DNA of 64,000 bases from PALSA-1006 sp964571195 (GTDB taxonomy: Bacteria; Pseudomonadota; Gammaproteobacteria; Burkholderiales; Gallionellaceae): contig CAZNAD010000005.1 of assembly GCA_964571195.1 (NCBI GenBank), positions 62,001-126,000 on the forward strand, read 5' to 3'. Every line of letters starts with the position of its first letter. Position 1 is the first letter of the stretch. The notes beneath the pieces are model-generated. The model did no database searches. It was not told the origin of the DNA and saw only the letters and a program-made list of their open reading frames with translations. The translations under genes were made by a program, and so were the position numbers. This document shows positions 43,774 to 53,224 of this stretch, piece after piece.

Positions 43774-46713
43774 ATGAACCCACATAAACAGATAGATATG
43801 TCCGCACCCATACACGATCCGATCTCTTCTCCGTCACCCGATGCGAAGACTGAAACCAAAACCACCACCTGCTACATGTGCGCCTGCCGTTGCGGCATCA
43901 AGGTGCATCTGCGTGACGGTGAAGTGCGCTACATCGAGGGCAACCCCGACCATCCGTTGAACAAGGGCGTGATCTGTGCCAAGGGCGGCTCCGGCATCAT
44001 GAAGCAATATTCTCCGGCGCGCCTGACCAAGCCGTTGCGCCGCAAACCCGGCAGCGAACGCGGTGCGAACGAGTTCGAGGAGATCAGTTGGGACGAGACC
44101 TTCGCCATCCTGGAAAAACGCCTGTCGCATCTGCGCGCCACCGATCCGAAGAAGTTCGCGCTGTTCACCGGGCGCGACCAGATGCAGGCGCTCACCGGTC
44201 TGTTCGCGCGCCAGTTCGGCACACCCAACTATGCGGCACACGGCGGTTTCTGCTCGGTCAATATGGCGGCGGGCATGATCTACACCATCGGCGGCTCGTT
44301 CTGGGAATTCGGCGGCCCCGATCTGGAGCGCGCCAAAGTGTTCTACATGATAGGCACGGCGGAAGACCACCACTCCAACCCGCTGAAGAGCCAGATCGGT
44401 GAATTCAAGCGCAACGGCGGACGTTTCGTCGCCATCAACCCGGTACGCAGCGGCTATGCCGCCATCGCCGACGAGTGGATCCCGATCAAGCCCGGCACCG
44501 ACGGCGCATTGATTCTCGCCATCATCCGCGAAATCATCGCGCTCGGTCTGTACGATCGCGATTTCCTGGCGCGCTATACCAACTCCGGCCAACTGGTGAA
44601 TCAGGACAAGAGCAGCAAAGAGTTCGGCATGTTTGTGCGCAACCCGGAAGGCGACAAGATCAACCCGCTACGTCCGCACAACTTCTACTGGTGGGATCGT
44701 CTGAGCAACCAGCCGATGGACGATCACACCAAAGGTGCCGATCCCTGTCTGTACGGTACCTTCAAGATGCCGGACGGCACTACCGCCAAGCCTGCCTTCC
44801 AGTTGCTGAAAGAGCGCGTGGCCGACTGTACGCCAGAATGGGCGGAAGGCATCACCGGCATTCCTGCCGACACCATCAAGCGCATTGCGCATGAGATGGG
44901 CGTCACCGCGCGCGACCAGAAGATCGAACTGCCGATACCGTGGACAGACTGGTGGGGCGAAGAGCACGAAACGGTCACCGGAAACCCGGTCGCATTCCAC
45001 GCCATGCGCGGCCTCGCGGCGCACTCCAACGGCTTCCAGACCATCCGCTCGCTGGCGATCCTGATGTCGCTGCTGGGCACTATCGACCGTCCCGGCGGCT
45101 TCCGCCACAAAGCGCCGTACCCGCGCGCGATCCCGCCCAACGCGCGCCCGTCCAAAGGCCCCGAGGCCGTGCAACCCAATACACCATTGGGTGGCGCGCC
45201 GCTGGGCTGGCCGGAAACGCCGGATGATTTGTTCGTGGATGGTAACGGCCAGCCAGTGCGTCTCGACAAAGGTTTCTCGTGGGAGCATCCGCTGTCGGCG
45301 CACGGCCTGATGCACAACGCCATCACCAACGCATGGCGCGGCGACCCATACCCCATCGACACGCTGCTGCTGTTCATGGCCAACATGGCATGGAACTCCA
45401 GCATGAACACTTCCGAAGTGCGCAACATGCTTACCGACAAAAACGCGGACGGCGGCTACAAGATTCCGTTCATCGTGGTGTGTGATGCGTTCCAGTCCGA
45501 GACCACCGCGTTCGCCGACCTGATCTTGCCGGACACGACTTATCTCGAACGCCACGACTGCATGTCCATGCTGGACCGTCCGATCTCGGAATACGATGGC
45601 CCGGTGGACTCGGTGCGTGTGCCGGTGTTGCCGCCGAGCGGCGAGTGCAAGCCGTTCCAGGAGGTGTTGATCGAGCTGGCGAGCCGTCTCAAGTTCCCCG
45701 CGTTCACCACCGCCGAAGGCGCACGCAAGTTCAAGAGTTATCCCGACTTTGTGGTCAATTATGAAACCGCGCCGGGTTCCGGTATCGGCTTCCTCACCGG
45801 CTGGCGCGGCAAGGATGGCGACAAGGCGATGCGCGGCGAACCCAACCCGAAACAGTGGGAGATGTATGAGAAGAACGGCTGCTTCTTCCAGTACCACCTG
45901 CCGCCGTCCAGCCAGTACATGCGCAACTGGAACAAGGGTTACATGGAGTGGGCGCAACAGTCCGGCATGCGCCGCGACAACGACCCCATCCTTATCCATA
46001 TCTATTCCGAACTGTTGCAAGGTTTCCGCCTTGCTGCCGAAGGCAAGCGCCCCGGCAAACAGCCGCCGGACGAATTGCGCCAACGTGTAGCCACCTATTT
46101 CGATCCGCTGCCGTTCTGGTATGCACCGCTGGAAGATGAACAGAGCGACTTGAAAAAATATCCGCTCAACGCACTGACCCAGCGCCCGATGGCGATGTAC
46201 CACTCGTGGGATTCGCAGAATGCCTGGCTGCGACAGATCCACACCTACAACTATCTGCATGTGAATTCGCGCACTGCCGCCGCTGCCGGCATCGCCGATG
46301 GCGGCTGGATGTGGGTGGAGTCGCAATGGGGCAAGGTACGTTGCCTGTGCCGTTACTCCGAGGCGGTGGAGCCGGGCACGGTGTGGACATGGAATGCCAT
46401 CGGCAAGGCATCCGGTGCATGGAACCTCACCGGCGACGCCAACGAAGCGAAGCAGGGCTTCCTGCTCAATCACCTGATCTCGGAAGAGTTGCGTGCCAAT
46501 GCCAACGGTAAGCGCTACTCCAACTCCGATCCGATCACCGGACAAGCCGCGTGGTACGACGTGCGTGTCCGCATCTATCCGGCAGAGGCGGGCGAGGCGG
46601 AGGAAAGTTTCCCGCAGTTCGAGACGATGCAGCCGGTGGCGGGTATGACAGAAAGAAAGATGGGTTGGCAGGCGTGGTTTGCCGGTAAGAACAAGAAAGG
46701 CGGTGCGCTGTGA
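43774..46713 (+). CDS. soeA: Sulfite dehydrogenase (cytoplasmic) molybdopterin subunit SoeA
   Basis: About 979 residues, DMSO-reductase-family molybdoenzyme. N-terminal [4Fe-4S] site TTCYMCACRCGIKVHLRDG...GVICAKG; Mo-bis-MGD region with a likely Cys ligand in GGFCSVNMAAG; full C-terminal MGD-binding domain. No Tat signal, so cytoplasmic, as expected for SoeABC, which oxidises sulfite to sulfate and feeds quinone. The start is uncertain: ATG 43774 and ATG 43798 both lack strong SDs. It is first in soeABC-tauE and overlaps soeB by 4 bp. Distinction from a polysulfide/thiosulfate reductase rests on this operon and the rDsr context. Confidence 0.88.
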   Translation: MNPHKQIDMSAPIHDPISSPSPDAKTETKTTTCYMCACRCGIKVHLRDGEVRYIEGNPDHPLNKGVICAKGGSGIMKQYSPARLTKPLRRKPGSERGANEFEEISWDETFAILEKRLSHLRATDPKKFALFTGRDQMQALTGLFARQFGTPNYAAHGGFCSVNMAAGMIYTIGGSFWEFGGPDLERAKVFYMIGTAEDHHSNPLKSQIGEFKRNGGRFVAINPVRSGYAAIADEWIPIKPGTDGALILAIIREIIALGLYDRDFLARYTNSGQLVNQDKSSKEFGMFVRNPEGDKINPLRPHNFYWWDRLSNQPMDDHTKGADPCLYGTFKMPDGTTAKPAFQLLKERVADCTPEWAEGITGIPADTIKRIAHEMGVTARDQKIELPIPWTDWWGEEHETVTGNPVAFHAMRGLAAHSNGFQTIRSLAILMSLLGTIDRPGGFRHKAPYPRAIPPNARPSKGPEAVQPNTPLGGAPLGWPETPDDLFVDGNGQPVRLDKGFSWEHPLSAHGLMHNAITNAWRGDPYPIDTLLLFMANMAWNSSMNTSEVRNMLTDKNADGGYKIPFIVVCDAFQSETTAFADLILPDTTYLERHDCMSMLDRPISEYDGPVDSVRVPVLPPSGECKPFQEVLIELASRLKFPAFTTAEGARKFKSYPDFVVNYETAPGSGIGFLTGWRGKDGDKAMRGEPNPKQWEMYEKNGCFFQYHLPPSSQYMRNWNKGYMEWAQQSGMRRDNDPILIHIYSELLQGFRLAAEGKRPGKQPPDELRQRVATYFDPLPFWYAPLEDEQSDLKKYPLNALTQRPMAMYHSWDSQNAWLRQIHTYNYLHVNSRTAAAAGIADGGWMWVESQWGKVRCLCRYSEAVEPGTVWTWNAIGKASGAWNLTGDANEAKQGFLLNHLISEELRANANGKRYSNSDPITGQAAWYDVRVRIYPAEAGEAEESFPQFETMQPVAGMTERKMGWQAWFAGKNKKGGAL

Positions 46714-47432
46714 CGCAACTCGCGCTGGTAATCGATTTGAATGTATGTGTGGGTTGCCACGCTTGTGTGACCAACTGCAAACAGTGGAACACCTCGGGTG
46801 CCGCCGGTTCGCTGGTGGACTGCAATCCCTATGAGCAAGATCCGAACGGAACCTTCTTCAACCGCGTGCAGACCTTCGAGGTGGGCGAGTTCCCGCAAAC
46901 CGAGACGGTGCATTTCCCCAAGTCTTGCCTGCATTGCGAAGATCCGGCCTGTGTGCCGGTATGCCCGACCGGGGCATCTTACAAGCGCAAGGAAGACGGT
47001 ATCGTGCTGGTCGATTACGACAAATGTATCGGTTGCAAATACTGCTCCTGGGCCTGTCCGTACGGTGTGCGCGAATTCGACGAACAACGCAAAGTGATGA
47101 CCAAATGTACCTTGTGCGTGGATCGTATCTACGACCAAAGCTTGCCGGAAGAGCGGCGCAAACCTTCCTGCGTGCTGGCCTGCCCGCCAGGTGCGCGTTT
47201 GTTCGGTGATGTGCACGACCCGGATTCGGAAGTGTCGGTCGCCATCCGCGAGCGCGGCGGTTACACGCTGATGCCGGAAGCCAACACCAAACCGGCCAAC
47301 CATTATTTGCCGCGCCGCAAGACCACGGTGACGGTGCGCAGCGATGAACTCTATCGCTCCGACAATCCGCACAAGATCGACGGCGCACCGTTCGACAAGA
47401 ATCTGCCGCCGACTACCGAGGAGCTAAACTGA
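46710..47432 (+). CDS. soeB: SoeB iron-sulfur subunit
   Basis: 240 residues, DmsB/PsrB-type ferredoxin subunit with four [4Fe-4S] cysteine groups: CVGCHACVTNCK, CLHCEDPACVPVCP, CIGCKYCSWACP and CTLCVDRI. GTG start at 46710 overlaps the soeA stop; the stop overlaps the soeC start by one base. It carries electrons from the Mo subunit to the membrane subunit. Confidence 0.92.
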   Translation: MTQLALVIDLNVCVGCHACVTNCKQWNTSGAAGSLVDCNPYEQDPNGTFFNRVQTFEVGEFPQTETVHFPKSCLHCEDPACVPVCPTGASYKRKEDGIVLVDYDKCIGCKYCSWACPYGVREFDEQRKVMTKCTLCVDRIYDQSLPEERRKPSCVLACPPGARLFGDVHDPDSEVSVAIRERGGYTLMPEANTKPANHYLPRRKTTVTVRSDELYRSDNPHKIDGAPFDKNLPPTTEELN

Positions 47433-48334
47433 TGCGTCCCGCTTTTTCCGTATTGTTTTTGACCACGCTGATCGGTGCCGGGCAAGGGTTGTTCATCACC
47501 CTGTTCTTTGTCGAACTGCTGGCAGGCTCGGGTCTGAGTGCGAGTTTTTTCGTCGGCGGTAGTTTTCTGGCGCTGGTGTTGCTGGGGCTGGGCGGTATCT
47601 CTTCGGTGTTCCACTTGGGACATCCCGAACGTGCCTGGCGCGCGATGACTATGTGGCGCACTTCCTGGCTGGCACGGGAAGGTATTGCCTTGCCTGCTTT
47701 TATCGCGGTCGTATTTGTCTACGGCGTGGCGCACTGGCTAAACCTCGGCCACACGCTGGCTATCGGAGTCATCGGCGTCGTGCTCGCCATCGTGTTGTTT
47801 GTGTGCACCGGCATGATCTACGGCGCGATCAAGGTACTCAAGGAGTGGGCGCATCCGCTGACCATCGTGAACTTCATCGTGCTGGGCTGCGCATCGGGGA
47901 CGATGCTGGCCGCCGCTTACGCCAGCTTCAACGCACCGGAACTGACCCTCACACTGGCGCAAGCTGCTTTTGCGCTCACCGTGCTGGGCGTGGTGACACG
48001 GGTGTCCTCGTTGTGGCGCAACGCGACCCTGCGACCGACTAGCACATTGCAAACCGCCATCGGTATCCGCCACCCGCGCATCGTACAAAAATCACAAGGC
48101 TCGATGGGCGGCTCGTACAATACGCGGGAATTCTTTCACGGCAAGAGCCCGGAGTTTGTGCGCGGTGTGCTGGTGACATTGGTGTTGGGCGTTTTCGTCT
48201 TGCCGCTGGCGCTGGTGCTGACGCTGCCTGTGCTGGCTTTTGTCGCACAATATTTCGGCTTGCTGGCCGAGCGTTGGTACTTCTTTGCCGAGGCGCAGCA
48301 TCCGCAGAATCTTTATTATCAAGGCAAGTCCTGA
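47432..48334 (+). CDS. soeC: SoeC membrane anchor subunit (DmsC-like)
   Basis: 300 residues, eight predicted membrane helices, DmsC/NrfD-type quinone-reacting anchor (SVFHLGHPERAWRAMTMWRTSWLARE is the DmsC hallmark region). It is tightly coupled to soeB and to the following TauE gene (start and stop overlap by one base). Confidence 0.92.
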   Translation: MRPAFSVLFLTTLIGAGQGLFITLFFVELLAGSGLSASFFVGGSFLALVLLGLGGISSVFHLGHPERAWRAMTMWRTSWLAREGIALPAFIAVVFVYGVAHWLNLGHTLAIGVIGVVLAIVLFVCTGMIYGAIKVLKEWAHPLTIVNFIVLGCASGTMLAAAYASFNAPELTLTLAQAAFALTVLGVVTRVSSLWRNATLRPTSTLQTAIGIRHPRIVQKSQGSMGGSYNTREFFHGKSPEFVRGVLVTLVLGVFVLPLALVLTLPVLAFVAQYFGLLAERWYFFAEAQHPQNLYYQGKS

Positions 48335-49314
48335 TGTTGAACAACATTGCCTCCCGCTTTACCGACGTGGGCAGCTTGCTCAAAGCCAACGCATTGTTGC
48401 TGCTGCTTTCCCTGTCTCTGTTCACCGCCGGAGCTTATGCGGCGGAGAGTTTGCCTGCGGCCAGCACCATGCCGTGGTGGGGCTGGGCCTTGGCATTGTT
48501 CATCACCTGTTTTTTCCTCGGCATCGTTGCGGTACCTTCCGGTGTGGGCGGTGGCGTATTGTTTGTGCCCATCGTGGGCGGTTTCTTTCCGTTCCATCTG
48601 GACTTCGTGCGCGGTGCAGGTCTGCTGGTTGCGTTGGCTAGTGCCCTTGCAGCAGGCCCATCGTTGTTGCGCGGTGGTCTCGCCAACTTACGGCTGGCTT
48701 TGCCTTTGGCGGTGTTGGCCTCGGCCAGTTCGATTGCGGGTGCGATGATCGGCCTCGCTATTCCCGCACACATCGTACAGATCGCATTGGGTATCACCAT
48801 CCTAGGTATCGTCATTCTGATGGCGCTGGCGAAAAAATCCGAATTCCCGGAAGTCACCGCCCCGGATAAACTTTCCAATGCGCTGTTCATGAACGGCATT
48901 TTCCACGATGCGGCGCGCAACCAGAAGATCAACTGGCAGGTGCATCGTACCCCGCTGGGGCTGACGCTGTTCGTCGGTATCGGTTTTCTCGCCGGACTGT
49001 TCGGTATGGGTGCGGGCTGGGCGAATGTGCCGGTGCTGAATTTGTTGATGGGGGCACCGCTCAAGGTCTCTGCCGGAACATCGAGCTTCATTCTGACGCT
49101 GGTCGATTCTTCCGCAGCATGGATCTATCTCAATAAAGGCGCGGTGCTGGCGATTATCGCCGTGCCGTCGGTGATTGGCATGATGCTGGGTGCTTTTATC
49201 GGCGCACGTTTGCTGCATGTGCTCAAGGCTTCGGTGGTGCGCAAGATGGTGATCACCTTGCTGCTGTTCGCGGGCTTGCGCGCGTTGCTGAAAGGATTGG
49301 GGATATGGCTATGA
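48334..49314 (+). CDS. TauE/SafE-family sulfite/organosulfonate exporter
   Basis: 326 residues with an N-terminal hydrophobic segment and about eight membrane helices. The family halves are recognisable: FFLGIVAVPSGVGGGVLFVPIV and GLFGMGAGWANVPVLNLLMG. ATG 48334 overlaps the soeC stop. Position within the soe operon points to export of sulfite or a related anion, balancing cytoplasmic sulfite; that is inference from context. Confidence 0.88.
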   Translation: MLNNIASRFTDVGSLLKANALLLLLSLSLFTAGAYAAESLPAASTMPWWGWALALFITCFFLGIVAVPSGVGGGVLFVPIVGGFFPFHLDFVRGAGLLVALASALAAGPSLLRGGLANLRLALPLAVLASASSIAGAMIGLAIPAHIVQIALGITILGIVILMALAKKSEFPEVTAPDKLSNALFMNGIFHDAARNQKINWQVHRTPLGLTLFVGIGFLAGLFGMGAGWANVPVLNLLMGAPLKVSAGTSSFILTLVDSSAAWIYLNKGAVLAIIAVPSVIGMMLGAFIGARLLHVLKASVVRKMVITLLLFAGLRALLKGLGIWL

Positions 49315-49724
49315 GCGGGGAAGATTTTATTTCAGATGAGCAGCGGCGTTATGCCACTTGGCTGAGCTGGGGAGCCCGTTCGGGCCTGGCCATACTGGTG
49401 GTGACTTTTCTGGCCTATGTGTTGGGCTGGTTGCCGGCGCGTATCCCGCTGGAACAAATGCCCGAGGTATGGAATCTGTCCGCGCATGACTACCTGCAAC
49501 AGACCGGCGCGCCGACAGGATGGCAGTGGCTGAGTCTGGTCGGGCAGGGTGACTTCGCGGGACTGATTGGTATCGCCTGGCTGTCGGGATGCTCGGTACT
49601 GTGTCTGCTGGTGGTGATACCGATCTACGCGCGGCGCAAGGATTGGGTGTTCGTGGTCATCTGTGTCATCGCGTTACTGGTGCAACTGCTGGCAGCCTCC
49701 GGTATGCTGACCGTCGGACATTAA
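49311..49724 (+). CDS. Small membrane protein following tauE (DUF1634-like)
   Basis: 137 residues with three membrane helices (SGLAILVVTFLAYVLGWLP; FAGLIGIAWLSGCSVLCLLVVIP; VFVVICVIALLVQLLAASG). ATG 49311 was preferred (GGGG 8 bases upstream, ATGA overlap with tauE) over ATG 49305. Small membrane proteins of this size often accompany TauE genes. Function unknown; possibly an accessory to the exporter. Confidence 0.8.
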   Translation: MSGEDFISDEQRRYATWLSWGARSGLAILVVTFLAYVLGWLPARIPLEQMPEVWNLSAHDYLQQTGAPTGWQWLSLVGQGDFAGLIGIAWLSGCSVLCLLVVIPIYARRKDWVFVVICVIALLVQLLAASGMLTVGH

Positions 49725-49734
49725 GGAGCGCATC

Positions 49735-50559
49735 ATGGATTATCCCTTCAACCGTATCCTGCTTGCCACCGAGCACACCGAATTCGATGCCGGGGCTGAA
49801 CGCCTTGCCTTTGCCATGGCGAAGCGGTGCGGCGTGCCGTTGCGGGTGGTCGTTCCTTTGTTGAGCAACCCGGAATATGAAGCCGAGATGCCGGAGCTAG
49901 CCTTGCGCGCGGATCAGGAGGCGGGCAAGAAGATCGCCGCCCTGCATCAACAGGCCGCAGTCCTGGGTATCCAACTTGATGTGCATGTGCGACGCGGTAC
50001 CGAGATACACAGCGAGATCGTGGCCGAGGCTGCGGAATCCAATACGGATCTGATCGTTATCCGTCGCCGGGGAAAACCCAGCTTTCTGGCGCGTATGCTG
50101 GTGGGTGAGATGGTCAGCAAGGTGATTCGAGATACCTCGTGCAGTGTCTTGCTGGTGCCGCGTGCGGCGGAGTTCTGGCATCGGAATATCCTCGCCGCCG
50201 TGGGAGATACTCCGGCAGCGCCCAGTATCGCCAAGATCGCCGGAACCATCGCCGGCATCTGCGAACTGCCGTTGACCATCCTCAGTGTAGCGACGGAATC
50301 CGGCGCGGAGTCGCTGTCCAGAATACAGAGTCTCAATACGCTGAACGTGTCACTGGCTTCCGGTTCGTCGAACCAAGTGTGCGGCGAGGTGCGGGTGGGC
50401 AAACCCGTCGAACAGACTATCGCCGCTGTCAAAGAGAGCGGGGCAGACCTGGTGGTGATCGGGCGTCAGCGTTATCAGGTCATGCCGTTCGGTACTCAAG
50501 GCATCATGCAGAACATCGCCGGCAACATGGATGTCCCTACGCTGGTGGTGCCCGCATAA
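49735..50559 (+). CDS. Tandem universal stress protein (UspA family)
   Basis: 274 residues formed of two Usp domains. The first ends with SKVIRDTSCSVLLVPR and the second with GNMDVPTLVVPA; each has an ATP-binding-like Gly-rich region (RRRGKPSFLARMLVGEM; GRQRYQVMPFGTQGIM). SD AAGGAG precedes ATG 49735. It is last gene of the soe operon (10 bp after the membrane protein). Role likely stress or energy-status sensing; the specific function is unknown. Confidence 0.9.
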   Translation: MDYPFNRILLATEHTEFDAGAERLAFAMAKRCGVPLRVVVPLLSNPEYEAEMPELALRADQEAGKKIAALHQQAAVLGIQLDVHVRRGTEIHSEIVAEAAESNTDLIVIRRRGKPSFLARMLVGEMVSKVIRDTSCSVLLVPRAAEFWHRNILAAVGDTPAAPSIAKIAGTIAGICELPLTILSVATESGAESLSRIQSLNTLNVSLASGSSNQVCGEVRVGKPVEQTIAAVKESGADLVVIGRQRYQVMPFGTQGIMQNIAGNMDVPTLVVPA

Positions 50560-50564
50560 GCTGT

Positions 50565-50592
50565 AACCCGATGGGGTTATAAATCTACGCCC
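50565..50592 (+). promoter_or_regulatory. CCC-N4-GGGTTATA motif upstream of tusA
   Basis: AACCC-GATG-GGGTTATA (50565-50581) with a second CCC 23 bp after the first. Same motif as upstream of sqr, soeA and dsrA. It lies 6 bp after the uspA stop and about 350 bp before tusA. Confidence 0.6.
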
Positions 50593-50615
50593 TGTGTAGA
50601 TGGGGGCGGATGCCA

Positions 50616-50639
50616 CGGTAGCAGACGCTGCCGTTTTAT
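50616..50639 (+). terminator. Hairpin with T-run between uspA and tusA
   Basis: CGGTAGC / GCTGCCG stem (one G-T wobble), AGAC loop, then TTTTAT. It can terminate the soe operon. Because it lies downstream of the motif at 50565, it could also interrupt a long tusA leader. Confidence 0.6.
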
Positions 50640-50933
50640 ATCCATGCCTCACTAGGGAGAGTCTGAACGTACAGGAATGGCTCTTTCGCAAGTTCTTCCG
50701 CCATCCGGCTCACTCGCCAAGAGCGCTTTTATCGGCTCTCCTGTTGTCGTATTTATTTCCGGGGCTACAGGCCTTTATAAGCAAGCGCTTAAAGATAACC
50801 CCAATGGGCTACGCGCCATACCCGTCAAGGGTATGGACGCAATCTGCCTGCACGTTCTTAATGGCGCATCTGGAAATGTTGTTAGCCAGTCCTGATACCT
50901 GAACGCAATTTATTAACCCGTAGGAGATGAAAG
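50640..50933. other. Long intergenic stretch before tusA
   Basis: Nearly 300 bp with no convincing gene. One 72-codon frame (50677-50895) lacks similarity to anything I recognise and is not called. GTAGGAG precedes tusA. Confidence 0.4.
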
Positions 50934-51161
50934 ATGAATTTTGATAAAGAGTTTGATGCCAGCGGAATGTCCTGCCCTCTGCCTATCGTAAAGACCAAAA
51001 AAGCGCTGGTCGATATGGCCAGCGGTCAAGTGCTCAAAGTGATCGCCACTGACTGCGGCGCGGTGAAAGACATGCAGGCGTTTGCCGATCAGACCGGCAA
51101 CACTCTGCTGGCCTCGGAAGAGGCTGGCGGCAAATACATCTTCTTCATGAAGAAAAAATAA
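50934..51161 (+). CDS. tusA: TusA-family sulfur carrier protein
   Basis: 75 residues with the CPxP motif: Cys14 in SCPLPIVKTKKAL carries the persulfide. Cytosolic sulfur relay protein; in sulfur oxidisers it hands sulfane sulfur to DsrEFH/DsrC. Strong SD GTAGGAG. It is followed after 30 bp by dsrE2, the usual tusA-dsrE2 arrangement. Confidence 0.95.
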   Translation: MNFDKEFDASGMSCPLPIVKTKKALVDMASGQVLKVIATDCGAVKDMQAFADQTGNTLLASEEAGGKYIFFMKKK

Positions 51162-51191
51162 ATTTCCAGCAATCACTCCAAAGGGAAAAGC

Positions 51192-51662
51192 ATGACTACC
51201 AAAAAAATGGCGATCATCGCCACCAAAGGCACGCTGGATATGGCTTATCCGCCTTTCATCCTGGCCTCTACCGCTGCGGCATTGGGCTATGACGTGCAGA
51301 TATTCTTCACTTTCTACGGTCTGCAACTGCTGCGCAAGGACCTTTCCGACGTGAAGATCAGCCCGCTGGCGAACCCGGCGATGCCGATGCCGGTGCCAAT
51401 GCCGGTAATGGTGCAGATGCTGCCGGGCATGGAAAGCATGGCAACCATGATGATGAAACAGAAGCTGGCCAAACATGGCGTGGCTTCGCTGGAAGAGTTG
51501 CGCGACCTTTGTCTTGAAGCTGATGTGAAGTTCATCGCCTGCCAGATGACGGTCGATCTGTTCGAGTTCGACAAGAGCGAATTCATCGACAACGTCGAAT
51601 ACGGCGGCGCTTCGATGTTCTTCGGTTTTGCCGGAGAGACCGATATCTGCCTGTTCGTTTAA
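51192..51662 (+). CDS. dsrE2: DsrE2-family sulfur-transfer protein
   Basis: 156 residues, DsrE/DsrF-like fold: MAIIATKGTLDMAYPPFILASTAAALGYDVQIFFTFYGL (in two parts), a Met/Pro-rich flexible stretch (NPAMPMPVPMPVMVQM), then Cys in FIACQMTVDLF, the likely persulfide carrier. It pairs with TusA for cytoplasmic sulfur transfer. No rhodanese gene is present in this cluster. Confidence 0.9.
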   Translation: MTTKKMAIIATKGTLDMAYPPFILASTAAALGYDVQIFFTFYGLQLLRKDLSDVKISPLANPAMPMPVPMPVMVQMLPGMESMATMMMKQKLAKHGVASLEELRDLCLEADVKFIACQMTVDLFEFDKSEFIDNVEYGGASMFFGFAGETDICLFV

Positions 51663-51734
51663 AGATAGGGAGAATCTGACGACGTAGTAGTTCATTTAAC
51701 CGCAGTACAAAAATAATTATTCAGGGAGAAACAC

Positions 51735-52952
51735 ATGAGGGTAAAGAAACTTGTTGTAGCGATGTTCGCAGCCGGTATGGTGGCCTCACCATTGGCAAAT
51801 GCCACCAACGGCGATGAGATGATGGCTGTCGGATCACAAAGCACCGCATTGGGAGGGACCGGAGTGGCCCACTTCATGGGTGCTGAAAGTGTATGGGCGA
51901 ATCCGGCGATGCTGGGCAAGTCAAAGGGAGCCGAAGTGACGGGTGGCATTGTCCTGTTTACCCCAAAAGTGGCTAACAACGGAGTGCCCAGTATGGGGGG
52001 TGTTTCGGCTGATAGTAGTGCGAGTACCAGCTATATCCCGGATGTCTCTTATTCCAGCCGGATCAATGACGGTTTGAGCTATGGTATCGCCGTGGCAGGT
52101 ATCGCGGGGATGGGGGTTAATTATACCGGGGCTCCGAGTGGCACCCATATCAAGGCCAAGTCTGCACTGAGCATTTTGCGTGTGATACCGACCATTGCGT
52201 ACAACACGAAGAATTATGGCGTGGGCTTGTCGCCGGTTTTCCAATCGGGTTCGTTGATGCTTTCTTACAACGCTTCCGGGATGTCGATGGGGGTGGTTAA
52301 TGCGGCTGAGAGCGCTGATACGAACTCCAACTTCGGCTATTCGCTGGGTGGGTATTTTGATGTGACATCAAGCCTGACGGTAGCGGCTTCTTACCAGTCA
52401 GAGATCGCTGCCAAATACGGCACGCAACTGTCCGCCGCAGGCACGGGGTTCGGCCTGACCGGTGCCTCTGCATTCGGTGATGACTTGAATCAACCTGCGG
52501 AAGTGAAGGCTGGCATCGCTTACGCCATGTCCGATAGCGTCACGCTGACTGCGGATTACAAACAGATCCAGTGGGGCAGCGCAAAAGGCTATAAAGACTT
52601 CAACTGGAAGGATCAGACTATCGTCGCAATAGGTGCCAAATATGCGGCCAACGGATACTGGCTCGGATTGGGTTACAACAGTGGCAATGATCCGATCGAA
52701 AACCTCGCGTCGGGTGTGTATCGTCGGGAGTGCATCAACTTTTTCAACAACATGTTCTTTCCTGCGGTCGTGACGAATTCCTACACCTTCGGCGGCGGTT
52801 ATGAGATATCGAAAGCTTTTGCAATCGAAGCCTCTGCTGTAATCACGCCGGAAGTGACCAAGACGACTCCGGTGACCGGCTTCTTCGGTGGCAGCAATAC
52901 CACCAAACACTCGCAACAGTCCTACTCGGCATCGCTGCGATACAAGTTCTGA
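51735..52952 (+). CDS. FadL/OMPP1-family outer-membrane transport protein
   Basis: 405 residues. Signal peptide (VAMFAAGMVASPLANA), then the FadL N-terminal plug/hatch region (SQSTALGGTGVAHFMGAESVWANPAML, in two parts). The beta-barrel ends in an aromatic C-terminal residue (SLRYKF), typical for Omp insertion. FadL proteins admit hydrophobic compounds. Position after tusA-dsrE2 fits a proposal made for FadL homologues in sulfur bacteria, namely uptake of elemental sulfur or polysulfide; for this protein that is inference. A strong terminator follows. Confidence 0.88.
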   Translation: MRVKKLVVAMFAAGMVASPLANATNGDEMMAVGSQSTALGGTGVAHFMGAESVWANPAMLGKSKGAEVTGGIVLFTPKVANNGVPSMGGVSADSSASTSYIPDVSYSSRINDGLSYGIAVAGIAGMGVNYTGAPSGTHIKAKSALSILRVIPTIAYNTKNYGVGLSPVFQSGSLMLSYNASGMSMGVVNAAESADTNSNFGYSLGGYFDVTSSLTVAASYQSEIAAKYGTQLSAAGTGFGLTGASAFGDDLNQPAEVKAGIAYAMSDSVTLTADYKQIQWGSAKGYKDFNWKDQTIVAIGAKYAANGYWLGLGYNSGNDPIENLASGVYRRECINFFNNMFFPAVVTNSYTFGGGYEISKAFAIEASAVITPEVTKTTPVTGFFGGSNTTKHSQQSYSASLRYKF

Positions 52953-52983
52953 CCATGTATGACTTGCTGGTGAGCAGCCATCA

Positions 52984-53010
52984 AAGCCCGCGAGATTCGC
53001 GGGCTTTTTT
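52984..53010 (+). terminator. Rho-independent terminator after the FadL-like gene
   Basis: Perfect 10-bp stem AAGCCCGCGA / TCGCGGGCTT, GAT loop, six T residues; 31 bp after the stop. Confidence 0.93.
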
Positions 53011-53224
53011 GTGGGTGTATGAAATCACGTAACCAGTCTCCGCTGCGTCGATGACGATCGTCCCATGCCGTGCGGCATCGTGCTGGAGGAGGTGCAAAAT
53101 AAACGTTGGATCGTTTCAATGGTGATGGGCATAGATCCCGCAGGCTGGTCTGCCGGGCGATGGGTAGGGCAGGGACAGCAGGTGCGCAGCGCGGGTGCGC
53201 GGGCCTTGCGGGCTTTCAGCGGGC

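Noticed and set aside
44668..46545. 625-codon antisense frame opposite soeA
   Set aside because: GC-rich codon bias of soeA leaves the complementary frame open; no recognisable protein features, and soeA itself is unmistakable.
50677..50895. 72-codon frame between uspA and tusA
   Set aside because: No family resemblance, weak ribosome-binding context, and it overlaps a likely leader region.
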